From JAAYCI01 sp964367945 (lineage in GTDB: Bacteria; Bacillota; Clostridia; Oscillospirales; Ruminococcaceae), in the NCBI GenBank assembly GCA_964367945.1, contig CAYIZZ010000005.1, positions 1 through 44,199 on the forward strand: a stretch of 44,199 nucleotides of DNA. Direction: 5' to 3'. Positions 25,227 through 33,385 of this stretch are shown here, piece after piece (position 1 is the first letter of the stretch; each line of letters begins with the position of its first letter). A program made the position numbers and the translations under genes. The notes beneath the pieces are model-generated. The model was given only the letters and a program-made list of their open reading frames with translations. It was not told where the DNA came from and ran no database searches.

Positions 25227-26406
25227 CGGCATCCCCAATACTTTTTTTGTTTAGATAACAAGTGGTACAAAATAATATCACCGCAGCACCTAAACACCCT
25301 ATGTACAACCATACTGTGGTATCATATCTCAGCCCTGTCGCAAACAAGTCTATAAAATATCTGTACGGTGAAAACAGCGATATCACCTTCATGCTTTCAC
25401 CCATAAGCTCTATCGGAAGCACCCCACCACCTGTGACCAAAAACAGGCTATGTATAATAAAACTCAGCACTGCCGCCGATAAAAAATTTCCTGCCAACTG
25501 AAACAGCACACACTGAACCAAGACAAGCAATCCTGCCAACAACAAGCATGAAATCACCATCATTATGGTAAGCTCACCACTGACTACCGCCGCTATAGTT
25601 GTCAACAACACTGTATACACAGCATATATTGGTATAATTTTGACAAAATAATACAATTGGTAGTTGATTCCTTTGGAGTAAAGTAGTCGAACCATAGTTT
25701 TTTCTGTTTTAAGCTGAAAACTGTGGTAAAACAAAGTAGTGCTTAGAAATAGCAAAAAAAGCGAAGTGGACAACACATAAAACTGTAGTGTGGGCACCTG
25801 CTTTGTGTAGCTTAAGTCATTATAGTAAAATATATTTTCTCTGTTTAAAAACGGTACCACGTAGGCAAGGTTTGCATCTAAAACAAACTCTTCACTGACT
25901 TCTCCGTGGATTCGTTCCTCATCAAGAATTGTATATATACCGCTTTGCACATATGTCATTACATCTGCAAGGCCACTGGCAAGGTTCTCAATCATAAGCC
26001 TTTCCAATGTGCCGGCATTATTTATAACCAATCTAGGCTTTGGGTTTTCGCCACTCATCACACCATGTAAAAAATTTTCAGGAACTACCATATAGGCCAC
26101 TGTTTCACCGGCTTGTAGGCTATGCCTTGCCGCATCTTCATTCGCTGCAAAAACCACATGAAAACTATCCTCAATAGACTCGCTACTGAGGATAGTGTCA
26201 ATCATTGCTTGCGCTTCGGGTGACTGGTCTGAATTCACAACACCTACATTCAGCTTTATTGCACCTTCACCAAAAACATCTTCCGCTATGAAAGCGACCA
26301 TGTTTCCAAGCATCAATATCACTAAAAATAATAGTATTAAAATCCCGACTTTGCCCTTTATTCTTTTAAGTTCCAGCTGTATTAAACGTGCAAAAACCCG
26401 TTGCAT
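25213..26406 (-). CDS. ABC-2 type permease (proximal subunit)
   Basis: A 397-residue ABC-2 permease with the same layout as its neighbour. A basic start (LIQLELKRIKGKV) leads into helix 1 (about 20-42). A large extracytoplasmic domain (about 43-205, including VGVVNSDQSPEAQAMID) follows, then five or more helices. The VGVVNSDQ-type stretch after helix 1 is typical of ABC2_membrane_3/YhgE-like exporters. It starts only three bases after the 566-residue zinc-ribbon gene ends. With the following permease it would make a heterodimer driven by the ATPase at 28143-28760. The cargo is unknown. Confidence 0.9.
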   Translation of the reverse strand: MQRVFARLIQLELKRIKGKVGILILLFLVILMLGNMVAFIAEDVFGEGAIKLNVGVVNSDQSPEAQAMIDTILSSESIEDSFHVVFAANEDAARHSLQAGETVAYMVVPENFLHGVMSGENPKPRLVINNAGTLERLMIENLASGLADVMTYVQSGIYTILDEERIHGEVSEEFVLDANLAYVVPFLNRENIFYYNDLSYTKQVPTLQFYVLSTSLFLLFLSTTLFYHSFQLKTEKTMVRLLYSKGINYQLYYFVKIIPIYAVYTVLLTTIAAVVSGELTIMMVISCLLLAGLLVLVQCVLFQLAGNFLSAAVLSFIIHSLFLVTGGGVLPIELMGESMKVISLFSPYRYFIDLFATGLRYDTTVWLYIGCLGAAVILFCTTCYLNKKSIGDADEYF

Positions 26407-26409
26407 AAA

Positions 26410-28110
26410 TTAAAATCCTAGCAGGCCTAATGAAAGCAGATTTGTAATATCGGTATAATTTTCCGGTTGTTCAAACCAATCTCCGGAAAGACCGCCTTTT
26501 TCTGCTTCAATACGTAGCGTATCACCGTCCATCTCTGCTTCAATCAAAAGAGTGTTTTTATTTTCAGAATATACAGTAAACTGATAGTCGTCATAGTCGG
26601 TGAAAATATTTACATTATTTCTATCAGACTCAAGGTCATATATCATCACTAAAGATTCGCCATAAGTCTCTTTATAAGAAACTATCAACTCATTATCTTC
26701 CATACCTGCTTCAAACACCATTACTTCTTCTTCGTCCATAATAGCTGCCACATATTCCAGCACATCGCCTTTGGGGTTAAAGTCAAAACGTGCAGGATAT
26801 CCAAGGCTTTCTGAACGCAGTGAAACAATGCGATTTTTATATACAAACACTTCTACTTCCATCTCGCTCACGCCGCCAAGCATAGCTACTACTGAATCCA
26901 CCAGCTCTTCTTTGATATTTTCTGCATATATAATATCCATATCCATCATCACAGAAATATACGGCATGTATGCATTCATCAAATCTTCCGACTCAAACAC
27001 ATCATCGAAAAACTCAGTAATCCTATCTTCAATCACTTCACTATCTAAGGAGACCACATATCCTTTAGCCTTAATATCTTCACCGTTGATAGTCATTTCT
27101 TCTTTATCAATGGCTTCTATATCTGCTTCTTTAAAGATATCAGTAAAGCAATCTTGCAGCATATTATTGATTTTTTCATACGAGTCAGTATGATTTTTAA
27201 ATATATTCAGTTCCATGTCTTCTGCGTTGTCAACATCAATCAAACCTGCGTTGTACAACTCGGACAAAATAGTTTCGTTGTCCCAGCCATATACTTCACT
27301 CAGGCCTAACATGTTTACAATTGCAGGATCCAAAGCAATGGTACCGTATTTATCCGATATCATTACCTCGCCGCCTATACCCATCATGCTGGCTTCTGCA
27401 CGAATTTTTTCACTTCCAAAATCACTTTGCACATTCACGCTAAGATCTTGAAATCCATCAGAGTATGAAATATCCATATCGTACTCTTCTTTTTGGAAAT
27501 CTTCAAAGAACAATATTGCGGGTATTTCTTCTGTAATGTTTTCGATTTCACTTTGAGCGTCACTTATGGTATTAGCAAAAGCTCTTCCCACCACTACAGC
27601 AGGCGAGTTCATCACTATCAAAGTAATTATCAGCACAATAATAATGACAGCTGCCAACACTCCGCCACCAATAATAAAATATTTTTTCATCATAGGTGAT
27701 TTCATTTTTTGAGCCATAGCTCCATCGGCGTTTATCGAAGCAACCGTATCTTTTGTTTTATCCACCACTGTGCTCATGGCATCTTTCAGCCCGGCACCGG
27801 CAGTATTCACCACATTTCCCACCGTTGCGGAAAAGTCAGTAGGTGTTTGTATCGGAGGTGGTGTAGCACCGCTCATTGTCGGAGCCACAGGAGGAGTACC
27901 CGGCGCTGGTGGCACAGGCGCAGATGGCGGCGCCATGGGTGCTTGTGCTGTTTGTTGCACAGGTGGTGGTACCATGGGTGGTGGCGCTGATGGCACAGGC
28001 GCCGGTGGTGGCGCCATAGGTGCTGTTTGTGCTGGTGTTTGCGCACTTCCGCAATATCTACAGAACTTACTGTCCGTCGAAATATCTTTATTACAATTTT
28101 GGCATAGCAT
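26410..28110 (-). CDS. Zinc-ribbon, single-pass membrane protein with large extracytoplasmic domain
   Basis: A 566-residue protein. An N-terminal zinc ribbon (C3, C6, C17, C20) is followed by a Pro/Ala-rich cytoplasmic linker (about 22-95) and one helix (about 144-167). Roughly 400 acidic residues lie outside the membrane. This topology resembles TcaA/YvbJ-type proteins, but the outer domain is not one I recognise. GGAGG lies seven bases before the ATG. It sits between the ATPase gene (32 bases upstream) and the permeases (3 bases downstream), so it is probably a dedicated partner that senses or chaperones cargo. That role is inference. Confidence 0.87.
   Translation of the reverse strand: MLCQNCNKDISTDSKFCRYCGSAQTPAQTAPMAPPPAPVPSAPPPMVPPPVQQTAQAPMAPPSAPVPPAPGTPPVAPTMSGATPPPIQTPTDFSATVGNVVNTAGAGLKDAMSTVVDKTKDTVASINADGAMAQKMKSPMMKKYFIIGGGVLAAVIIIVLIITLIVMNSPAVVVGRAFANTISDAQSEIENITEEIPAILFFEDFQKEEYDMDISYSDGFQDLSVNVQSDFGSEKIRAEASMMGIGGEVMISDKYGTIALDPAIVNMLGLSEVYGWDNETILSELYNAGLIDVDNAEDMELNIFKNHTDSYEKINNMLQDCFTDIFKEADIEAIDKEEMTINGEDIKAKGYVVSLDSEVIEDRITEFFDDVFESEDLMNAYMPYISVMMDMDIIYAENIKEELVDSVVAMLGGVSEMEVEVFVYKNRIVSLRSESLGYPARFDFNPKGDVLEYVAAIMDEEEVMVFEAGMEDNELIVSYKETYGESLVMIYDLESDRNNVNIFTDYDDYQFTVYSENKNTLLIEAEMDGDTLRIEAEKGGLSGDWFEQPENYTDITNLLSLGLLGF
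27890..28045 (-). repeat. Low-complexity proline-codon repeat inside the zinc-ribbon gene
   Basis: Degenerate tandem units built on GCxCCACCACCx-like codons encode the Pro/Ala linker (APMAPPxAPVP-like units). This is a coding repeat rather than a mobile element or CRISPR array. Units are irregular and vary in length. Confidence 0.7.
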
Positions 28111-28142
28111 ACATGGTCCTCCTCATATTCCATTCACACAAT

Positions 28143-28760
28143 TCACGATATAATTTTCCCGTTCTTCATGACAATATACCGCTGGCAAACTTTCATCAGC
28201 TCTCCTTTGTCGTGGCTTGAATACAAAATAGCCACATCGTTAAGGCTGTTCAGGTATTCATTCATACACGCAATGGCGTCTTCATCAAGCGCCGCAAAAG
28301 GCTCATCTAATATCACCAACTTTGGGTTATTCAAAAAACAAATAGCAATAGCAACCTTCTTTTTCATCCCGCCGGACAGCTCTTCAGTTTTTTTAGAAAG
28401 AAAGGTATGCACACCTAAAAAATGGGGGATCCTTTCCACCGCTTCGTCAAAATACTTTATGTTATACACACCCTGCCACAACTTTAAATTGTCTTTAACG
28501 CTAAGCCCTTTCAGCAGCACCGGCTCTTGTGGCACATATCCTATGTCTATTTTATTGGCAGCTTTTTGTCCGCTATACAAAATTTCGCCTTTATCAAACG
28601 TGTTCACACCCGCTATAATAGACATCAAAGTGGATTTTCCCGACCCATTTTCACCCAATATCCCAAGGTGGTCTTTACCCGAAATAGAAAAGTTTATATC
28701 ATGTAAAAAATCAGTTTTATCAAACTTTTTGCAAAGGCCTTTTACCTGCAATATATCCAT
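28143..28760 (-). CDS. ABC transporter ATP-binding protein
   Basis: A 205-residue ATPase, short but complete: Walker A GENGSGKST (36-44), Q-loop Q78, signature LSGGM (128-132), Walker B LVILDEPFAALD (148-159) and H-loop H183 in SSHD. It would energise export by the two ABC-2 permeases further along the same unit. It begins nine bases after the coiled-coil zinc-ribbon gene and ends 32 bases before the 566-residue zinc-ribbon gene. No separate substrate-binding lipoprotein is encoded, as expected for an exporter. Confidence 0.95.
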   Translation of the reverse strand: MDILQVKGLCKKFDKTDFLHDINFSISGKDHLGILGENGSGKSTLMSIIAGVNTFDKGEILYSGQKAANKIDIGYVPQEPVLLKGLSVKDNLKLWQGVYNIKYFDEAVERIPHFLGVHTFLSKKTEELSGGMKKKVAIAICFLNNPKLVILDEPFAALDEDAIACMNEYLNSLNDVAILYSSHDKGELMKVCQRYIVMKNGKIIS

Positions 28761-28769
28761 GGCTCTTGC

Positions 28770-29315
28770 TTAAACCTTGTTGCCACAAAATGGACAAAAT
28801 GCATCCCCTGTTTCCAAGCCTTTTCCACACTGATTGCAAAACGAACTAGCTTGCATACTTACGTCTTGGTTTTGCAAAGTTGCACCTGCATCCGGTGCGG
28901 GCATGGGCTGCGGCATCGGCACGGGCATAGGCTGCGGTACCGGTGCTTGCATAGGCTGCGGTGGTGCCGGAATCGGCTGAGGTGGAGCCGGTGTCAATGC
29001 CTGCAAGCTTTTATTCAGCAAGTCTATCTCTTCATCATATCTTACAGATATTTCCTCTATTTTTTTGTCTTTCTCGGTTATTTCTTTCTCTAAAATCTTT
29101 ATAGCTTCTACAAAATTGCTAAAATCATACTCCGGATTTTCATTCTCACATTGCTCATACGCATACACACCCATGTTACACAGTTCTTTCCACTTTTCGT
29201 TTGAAAGTGTATTCTTTTCACTCTCGATAATGGATATCATGCTTTGCTTTTTGAACTCTGTGCTTTCAATCTCTTTACGAACCTTATCTGCCGGTGTCTC
29301 TTTTTTAAAAAACAT
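28770..29315 (-). CDS. Coiled-coil, proline-rich protein with C-terminal zinc ribbon
   Basis: A 181-residue soluble protein with no membrane segment. Residues about 10-105 are charged and helical, likely coiled coil (IKILEKEITEKDKKIEEI). Residues 108-142 are Pro-rich PQPMP/PAPPQP repeats. The C-terminus is a zinc ribbon (C160, C163, C174, C177). It mirrors the 566-residue protein, whose ribbon is at the N-terminus. GGGAG six bases before the ATG at 29315 sets the start, and the extra upstream codons are unlikely. It is the first gene of the ABC unit, with a good promoter upstream. It may be an adaptor or regulator, but no function is established. Confidence 0.85.
   Translation of the reverse strand: MFFKKETPADKVRKEIESTEFKKQSMISIIESEKNTLSNEKWKELCNMGVYAYEQCENENPEYDFSNFVEAIKILEKEITEKDKKIEEISVRYDEEIDLLNKSLQALTPAPPQPIPAPPQPMQAPVPQPMPVPMPQPMPAPDAGATLQNQDVSMQASSFCNQCGKGLETGDAFCPFCGNKV
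28880..28995 (-). repeat. Coding repeat for PQPMP-type units
   Basis: Tandem imperfect units of about 15-24 bases (variants of GGCATAGGCTGCGG) encode the Pro-rich linker of the coiled-coil zinc-ribbon protein. Such repeats can change copy number, which would vary linker length. Confidence 0.65.
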
Positions 29316-29399
29316 TGTATACTCCCTTTCATGTTTCTTGCAAATACACACATTATAACGTCGAATTTCCTTCTTATTGCTTTCGCTATAATCCTATTT

Positions 29400-29428
29400 A
29401 TAATATCATTTTTTCCATATATTGTCAA
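29400..29428 (-). promoter_or_regulatory. Promoter of the zinc-ribbon/ABC unit
   Basis: On the minus strand a perfect TTGACA (29428-29423), 17 bases, TATTAT (29405-29400), leaving a leader of about 80 bases. No operator palindrome was recognised. Confidence 0.75.
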
Positions 29429-29506
29429 TAAATTATTAATATTCTTATTTGGTTTTTCAGCGTTCATTCGTTGTATTTTCTTTTAGCAGCATATCGCTTC
29501 TTCACA

Positions 29507-29549
29507 TTAAAAACACCCGTCGTGTTTATTGCATGACGGGTGTTTTTAA
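29507..29549 (-). terminator. Intrinsic terminator after the sugar kinase gene
   Basis: A perfect 15-bp stem (29507-29521 with 29535-29549, core AACACCCGTC) and a 13-base loop, beginning next to the kinase stop codon. T-rich arms suit both strands. Confidence 0.93.
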
Positions 29550-31016
29550 TTATTTGTTTTGGAATATTCTATTGTCAAACTTCAAGTATTTATCTTTATA
29601 TAAATCTTCATACTCTTTTACATATTCCTCTTGTGGATAATATACCGAAAGCATCTTTGCTTTTGTAGCATCAATGGCCGCTGTAAGGTTTGGATAATGG
29701 CCTGCAGCCACCATGGCGACCACCGCAGCACCTGTGATGGCAGATTCTTCCACATCAGGCACTTCAATAGGCATATTCATGATATTCGCCTTCACTTGCA
29801 TCCATTTTTTATTTTTTGTTCCGCCGCCCACTGCAATCATTTTCTTCGCATCAAGGCCGATAGCTTCATACATTGTGCGCACATCCATAGAAACACCCTG
29901 GCTGATGGCTTTGTATATATCTGCTAAATTATGTGTACGGCTCAATCCTAAAAATCCTGCTAATGCGCTGGGATCATTTACCGGTGCACCACGTCCTGAA
30001 AGATACGGGTAATACAAAATGTTTGTTGGTGATGTGTCTATCATATCTTCCATTGCATCAATGTGACTATATTCCAGTGTAAAGAATGGATTCAGCTTGC
30101 GAAGCCATTCCACACTACCACCTGAAGTAATGCTACCTGCTATGCAGAACTGCATGTCCGGCAACGGACACGGTGCCCATTGGATGCCTGCTTCAAAGTC
30201 GTCTTTATCCATTGGTTTTTCTTTTCTCAGGCCTATCAGCGCTTCAGCCGTGCCCAGAGAGTCCAGCATCTGTCCCGGCTTGCTTACCGATACTGCAAAA
30301 CAGCTGCACATGTGATCTTGTCCGGCAATACACACCGGAATGTCGCCCACACCCAGCTCTTCGCGCCATTCAGGCTTGATATTTCCCACACCCTGTGATT
30401 CAGGTATAACAGGTGCTAACTGGTTTTCTGTCAAGTCAAATTCTTTCAAGAAATCCACATCATATTTACGTTTATTTATATCGTATGTAAATGTGCGCGC
30501 TGCCAAGCTAGGGTCTGTTCCCATTTCACCTGTCAGCTTATATGCAATATAGCTAGGCGCAGATAACCACACTGCATTCTTATCCACATTTTCATACAAG
30601 CCACGCAACCATAAAATTTTGGGCAAGCCAAACTTTGCACTAAGATGTAGGCCGGTGCGGCGATACATCTCATACTTTGATTCCACTGCTTCCATTTGTG
30701 GTAAAGCTGTCACAGATGCTTGGTCATACCACGGGATAATAGGTGTTTTCGGCAAGCCTGTATCACAATCAATAAACAATCCACTTTCTGACATACCTGT
30801 AATTGCCACTGCTTCCACATCAGGATTTTTGTCTTTAAGCTCCTTCATCAGCTTGTAGCATACATCCCACATCTCGTCTGCACTATAGTACATATAGCCA
30901 TCTTTATGTGGATAAGTGCGATTTGCCTCCTTGCCCATGGCCAGCAAATTACCACCGTTGTCAAAAACTCCATATTTAATATTTGACGAGCCAATATCAA
31001 ATGATGCAACACCCAT
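29550..31016 (-). CDS. FGGY-family carbohydrate kinase
   Basis: A 488-residue ASKHA-fold kinase phosphorylating a sugar or sugar alcohol with ATP. Visible are the N-terminal phosphate loop ASFDIGSSNIKYGVFD (4-19), AITGMSESG, IPWYDQAS, the catalytic-base region AGQDHMCSCF, LGTAEALIG, and the C-terminal adenosine loop VGGGTKNKKWMQ. A TTG at 31061 has no ribosome site. The ATG at 31016 with GGGGG nine bases upstream is preferred. It has its own promoter and terminator. It lies 5.5 kb from the epimerase/transaldolase module and is its most likely kinase, though specificity cannot be read here. Confidence 0.93.
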   Translation of the reverse strand: MGVASFDIGSSNIKYGVFDNGGNLLAMGKEANRTYPHKDGYMYYSADEMWDVCYKLMKELKDKNPDVEAVAITGMSESGLFIDCDTGLPKTPIIPWYDQASVTALPQMEAVESKYEMYRRTGLHLSAKFGLPKILWLRGLYENVDKNAVWLSAPSYIAYKLTGEMGTDPSLAARTFTYDINKRKYDVDFLKEFDLTENQLAPVIPESQGVGNIKPEWREELGVGDIPVCIAGQDHMCSCFAVSVSKPGQMLDSLGTAEALIGLRKEKPMDKDDFEAGIQWAPCPLPDMQFCIAGSITSGGSVEWLRKLNPFFTLEYSHIDAMEDMIDTSPTNILYYPYLSGRGAPVNDPSALAGFLGLSRTHNLADIYKAISQGVSMDVRTMYEAIGLDAKKMIAVGGGTKNKKWMQVKANIMNMPIEVPDVEESAITGAAVVAMVAAGHYPNLTAAIDATKAKMLSVYYPQEEYVKEYEDLYKDKYLKFDNRIFQNK

Positions 31017-31116
31017 ACTTCTCTGCCCCCTATATGTGTTATTATCCTTTTCTTTAGCCAATTATATGAATATAGCCCACTTTAAACAAAATAGGTATAT
31101 TTTAGCCTTAAAAAAC

Positions 31117-31145
31117 AGTATAACTGCTATGCATAAAAAACGCAA
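31117..31145 (-). promoter_or_regulatory. Sugar kinase promoter
   Basis: On the minus strand TTGCGT (31145-31140), 17 bases, TATACT (31122-31117). About 95 bases of leader precede the ATG at 31016. Confidence 0.65.
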
Positions 31146-31192
31146 TTAAAATTTTATTTCATCTGCATCAGCATATATTTTTATAACATGAA

Positions 31193-31228
31193 AAAAGCAA
31201 AGGCATCGTTATTCATGCCCCTGCTTTT
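31193..31228 (-). terminator. Intrinsic terminator of the hpf gene
   Basis: AAAAGCA (31193-31199) pairs with TGCTTTT (31222-31228) and an inner GGCAT pairs with ATGCC. T-rich sequence follows on the minus strand. Confidence 0.8.
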
Positions 31229-31249
31229 ATTATTATTTTAAAATCTTAT

Positions 31250-31771
31250 TTATCTTTCGGGTATAAGCACACCATAACTTCCATCTTTTCTAGCATATAC
31301 CACATTTATCTCATCGCTGTCTGCATCTCTAAACAAGTAAAATGTATGCCCCAGCATGTTCATTTGCAAAATCGCCTCATCCACAGTGGCCGGCTTTACC
31401 ACAAAGTGTTTTTCGCGGATAAGATGGTAATTGTCTTCCTCTACATCGCTCATAAACTCAAAATCTTCCGGGAATGGATTTTTAAGTTTTTCCGCCAGTT
31501 TCTCACGATTTTTCACTATGTTTTTTGTCAGTATATCTGCAGCCATGTCGAACGCTTCTTCCATTTGCTCTGCACTGCGCTCTGCTCTGGCCACAAATCC
31601 CCTGTCACGTAGAGTAATCTCCACTTTTTGGTAGCGTTTTTCCACCACCACTGTCACATTTGCCTCTGCTTCTTCATCAAAAAACTTGTCCAATTTCAAA
31701 AGACGCTTCTCAACCCGTTCAATAAATCCATCTTTCAAATTAACTTTCCGTCCAGTACAATTAACTTTCAT
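31250..31771 (-). CDS. hpf: Ribosome hibernation-promoting factor, long form
   Basis: A 173-residue long HPF that binds the 30S subunit and pairs ribosomes into inactive 100S dimers in stationary phase. The N-terminal RNA-binding domain (about 1-100; VNLKDGFIERVEKRLLKLDKFF, VVVEKRYQKVEITL) is followed by a linker and the C-terminal dimerisation domain (about 118-173; KHFVVKPATVDEAILQMNMLGHTFYLFRDADSDEINVVYARKDGSYGVL). The start is set by AGGAGG eight bases before the ATG at 31771, and upstream codons in the frame are leader. It is monocistronic, with its own promoter and terminator. Confidence 0.96.
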   Translation of the reverse strand: MKVNCTGRKVNLKDGFIERVEKRLLKLDKFFDEEAEANVTVVVEKRYQKVEITLRDRGFVARAERSAEQMEEAFDMAADILTKNIVKNREKLAEKLKNPFPEDFEFMSDVEEDNYHLIREKHFVVKPATVDEAILQMNMLGHTFYLFRDADSDEINVVYARKDGSYGVLIPER

Positions 31772-31831
31772 TTGTGTTGCCTCCTTTACGTTATCAAGCG
31801 AACCGGCAAACAAGTTCTGCTTTGTACTAAT

Positions 31832-31861
31832 ATTATACACGAAAAAGTCGTCATTAAACAA
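31832..31861 (-). promoter_or_regulatory. hpf promoter
   Basis: On the minus strand TTGTTT (31861-31856), 18 bases, TATAAT (31837-31832). No SigB- or SigH-type element was recognised. The remainder up to 32013 is AT-rich and unassigned. Confidence 0.6.
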
Positions 31862-32013
31862 TATTTTTTGTAAAATATTCTATATTTTTTCACATTTTGT
31901 GTATTATGGCTAACTGTTTGCTAATTTTTCTCTGTTTTTACATATTGCATATTTGTTTATTTTCAGTCTATTGATTTATATAAGTTCACACCATGCTCTT
32001 GACAAACAAAAAA

Positions 32014-32038
32014 CAAGGTGCCTATAAAAGGCACCTTG
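32014..32038 (-). terminator. Intrinsic terminator after the S1-domain gene
   Basis: A 9-bp stem CAAGGTGCC (32014-32022) with GGCACCTTG (32030-32038), followed on the minus strand by a T-run. Confidence 0.92.
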
Positions 32039-32043
32039 ATATA

Positions 32044-32502
32044 TTATCTTCTTCGTGAATATCCACCGCCACGATGTGCTTCCATCACACGGCGCAAATC
32101 ACTGATTTTTTCTTCACTTTGTGTTTTAAATCGTGACATCATATCTTCAAAAGACAAATCCGCTGTAGGTTTAGGTTCTTTGGGTTGCCAAACACGTCCA
32201 CTGTCTGCTCTTTGTTGACGCGACTGTTGTGGTTTACGTTGTCTTGGCTGCTCTTCTACCTGCACATTTTCCTGTGCTTGCTTATACGAAAGTGCCACTT
32301 TACCATCCTGTGCAACATTTACCACTTTCACCTTGATTTCTTGGCCTTCGCTCAAGACATCGCTAAGCTCTTGAACATAGCTGTTACTCACTTCTGAAAT
32401 GTGCACCATCCCTGTAACGCCACATTCTAGCCGAACAAAAGCACCAAACTTTTTCACTCCGGTCACTTTCCCGGCATAGATCTCACCCATCTGAACCTGC
32501 AT
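32044..32502 (-). CDS. S1 RNA-binding domain protein (YabR-like)
   Basis: A 152-residue protein. Residues 4-72 form one S1/OB-fold domain (GEIYAGKVTGVKKFGAFVRLECGVTGMVHISEV, then VKVVNVAQDGKVALSYKQA). The rest is a Gln/Arg-rich linker and a basic tail ending GGGYSRRR, which would aid RNA or ribosome binding. It sits just after divIC, as yabR does in Bacillus subtilis, which supports the YabR/general stress protein 13 group. AAGGAAG precedes the ATG. The unit ends at a terminator five bases from the stop. Confidence 0.9.
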   Translation of the reverse strand: MQVQMGEIYAGKVTGVKKFGAFVRLECGVTGMVHISEVSNSYVQELSDVLSEGQEIKVKVVNVAQDGKVALSYKQAQENVQVEEQPRQRKPQQSRQQRADSGRVWQPKEPKPTADLSFEDMMSRFKTQSEEKISDLRRVMEAHRGGGYSRRR

Positions 32503-32564
32503 GTACGATTACTTCCTTCATTATTCATTAAGACACAGTCATTACCCGGCACTAATACCAAAAC

Positions 32565-32870
32565 TTATTCGCCTGTAAGATCTACAAACACACGCTCTTG
32601 CGGAAGAGCATAGCCCAGCTTTTCACGAGCCACACGTTCAATGTATGCCTCGTCGCTGCCCTCTTCCATCATACTTTCAAGCTCTATATTCGCATCCGAC
32701 TGTATTTTCAGTTGCTCCTCAAGACGTTGCAACTCTTGCCTTTTTTCTGCAATTTGAAATTGTCCCGTCGCAAAGCTAACCACAAGATACACGCCAACTG
32801 ATGCCACAGTAAGCCTGAACAAAATATTTTTCAGCCCTTTTTTGGGTTTCATCTTATTTTTTTTATCCAT
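32565..32870 (-). CDS. divIC: Septum formation initiator DivIC/FtsB-like protein
   Basis: A 101-residue bitopic division protein: a basic cytoplasmic start (KKNKMKPKKGLKN), one helix (about 18-38), then an extracytoplasmic coiled coil (EKRQELQRLEEQLKIQSDANIELESMM). It ends with the family motif DEAYIERVAREKLGYALPQERVF. It acts in the FtsL-DivIC-FtsQ complex. A GTG at 32879 would add three residues, but a weak GGGTG site favours the ATG at 32870. It lies between rqcP and the S1 gene as in other Firmicutes, though yabP and yabQ are missing. It has its own promoter. Confidence 0.9.
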   Translation of the reverse strand: MDKKNKMKPKKGLKNILFRLTVASVGVYLVVSFATGQFQIAEKRQELQRLEEQLKIQSDANIELESMMEEGSDEAYIERVAREKLGYALPQERVFVDLTGE

Positions 32871-32945
32871 AATTTTCACCCACGACGAATTTCATTTTGA
32901 TTTACTTTTTATATGCATAACACAACCGCCCTATACATGGTAACA

Positions 32946-32975
32946 ATTATACACTATTACAAGTAATCTTTGCAA
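32946..32975 (-). promoter_or_regulatory. divIC promoter
   Basis: On the minus strand TTGCAA (32975-32970), 18 bases, TATAAT (32951-32946), in the 150-base gap where yabP-yabQ would be expected. Confidence 0.65.
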
Positions 32976-33019
32976 GTGTCTTTACAAATTTATTTCAAAG
33001 TATCATTTCTCAGCAATCT

Positions 33020-33262
33020 TCATTCCATCAGCTCATACATTTCCCTAGCCACATCTTTACCCTTTTGCTCTGTCACGCTTAGTACCTTTGCCTTTATGAT
33101 ACGGTTTCCAAAGGCTATTTCTATCTCGTCACCTATTTTCACGGTATAGCTGGCTTTTACCGCTCTTCCATTCACCGATACACGTCCTGCATCGGCCACT
33201 TCATTTGCCACAGTTCTACGTTTTACCAGCCTTGAAACTTTCAAATATTTGTCAATACGCAT
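33020..33262 (-). CDS. rqcP: S4-domain RNA-binding protein RqcP
   Basis: An 80-residue S4 domain (MRIDKYLKVSRLVKRRTVANEVADAGRVSVNG) with a short C-terminal piece. It is the YabO/Hsp15-like family, shown in B. subtilis to help RqcH add alanine tails to stalled nascent chains on 50S subunits. A strong GGGAGGAG precedes the ATG at 33262. It lies between HU and divIC. A compact terminator hairpin (33294-33312) sits just ahead of it, so its expression may depend on read-through or on a local signal. Confidence 0.93.
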   Translation of the reverse strand: MRIDKYLKVSRLVKRRTVANEVADAGRVSVNGRAVKASYTVKIGDEIEIAFGNRIIKAKVLSVTEQKGKDVAREMYELME

Positions 33263-33293
33263 ATTGTGCTCCTCCCTATATAAATAGAAAAAA

Positions 33294-33312
33294 CAACCGC
33301 AAAAAGCGGTTG
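33294..33312 (-). terminator. Intrinsic terminator between HU and rqcP
   Basis: A 7-bp stem CAACCGC (33294-33300) with GCGGTTG (33306-33312), a five-base loop, and a long T-run on the minus strand. It ends HU transcription shortly before the rqcP ribosome site. Confidence 0.85.
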
Positions 33313-33330
33313 CTCAGTCTGTCAATAAAG

Positions 33331-33385
33331 CACCTTTTAGGTGTTATTTGCAAAACACCTGCTCGGTTGCACACAAAAAGTATGC
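33331..33385 (-). other. Hairpins with two exclusive pairings upstream of rqcP
   Basis: In the 190-base gap between HU and rqcP, AGGTGTT (33339-33345) can pair with AACACCT (33354-33360). Part of it, AGGTG, can instead pair with CACCT (33331-33335). A further hairpin pairs 33369-33374 with 33380-33385. Together with the terminator this looks like a possible attenuator or small RNA. No known class was recognised. Confidence 0.4.

Noticed and set aside
26771..27699. Plus-strand open frames opposite the zinc-ribbon gene
   Set aside because: They lack ribosome sites and recognisable domains, and lie fully antisense to a well-supported gene.
27890..28045. Repeat cluster that could be taken for a CRISPR-like array
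   Set aside because: Units are irregular, lie in frame within a gene and encode a Pro/Ala linker; there are no constant repeats with unique spacers.
33303..33325. Perfect TTGACA (33325-33320, minus strand) as an rqcP promoter
   Set aside because: No -10-like box lies 16-18 bases downstream; the position is occupied by the terminator stem.
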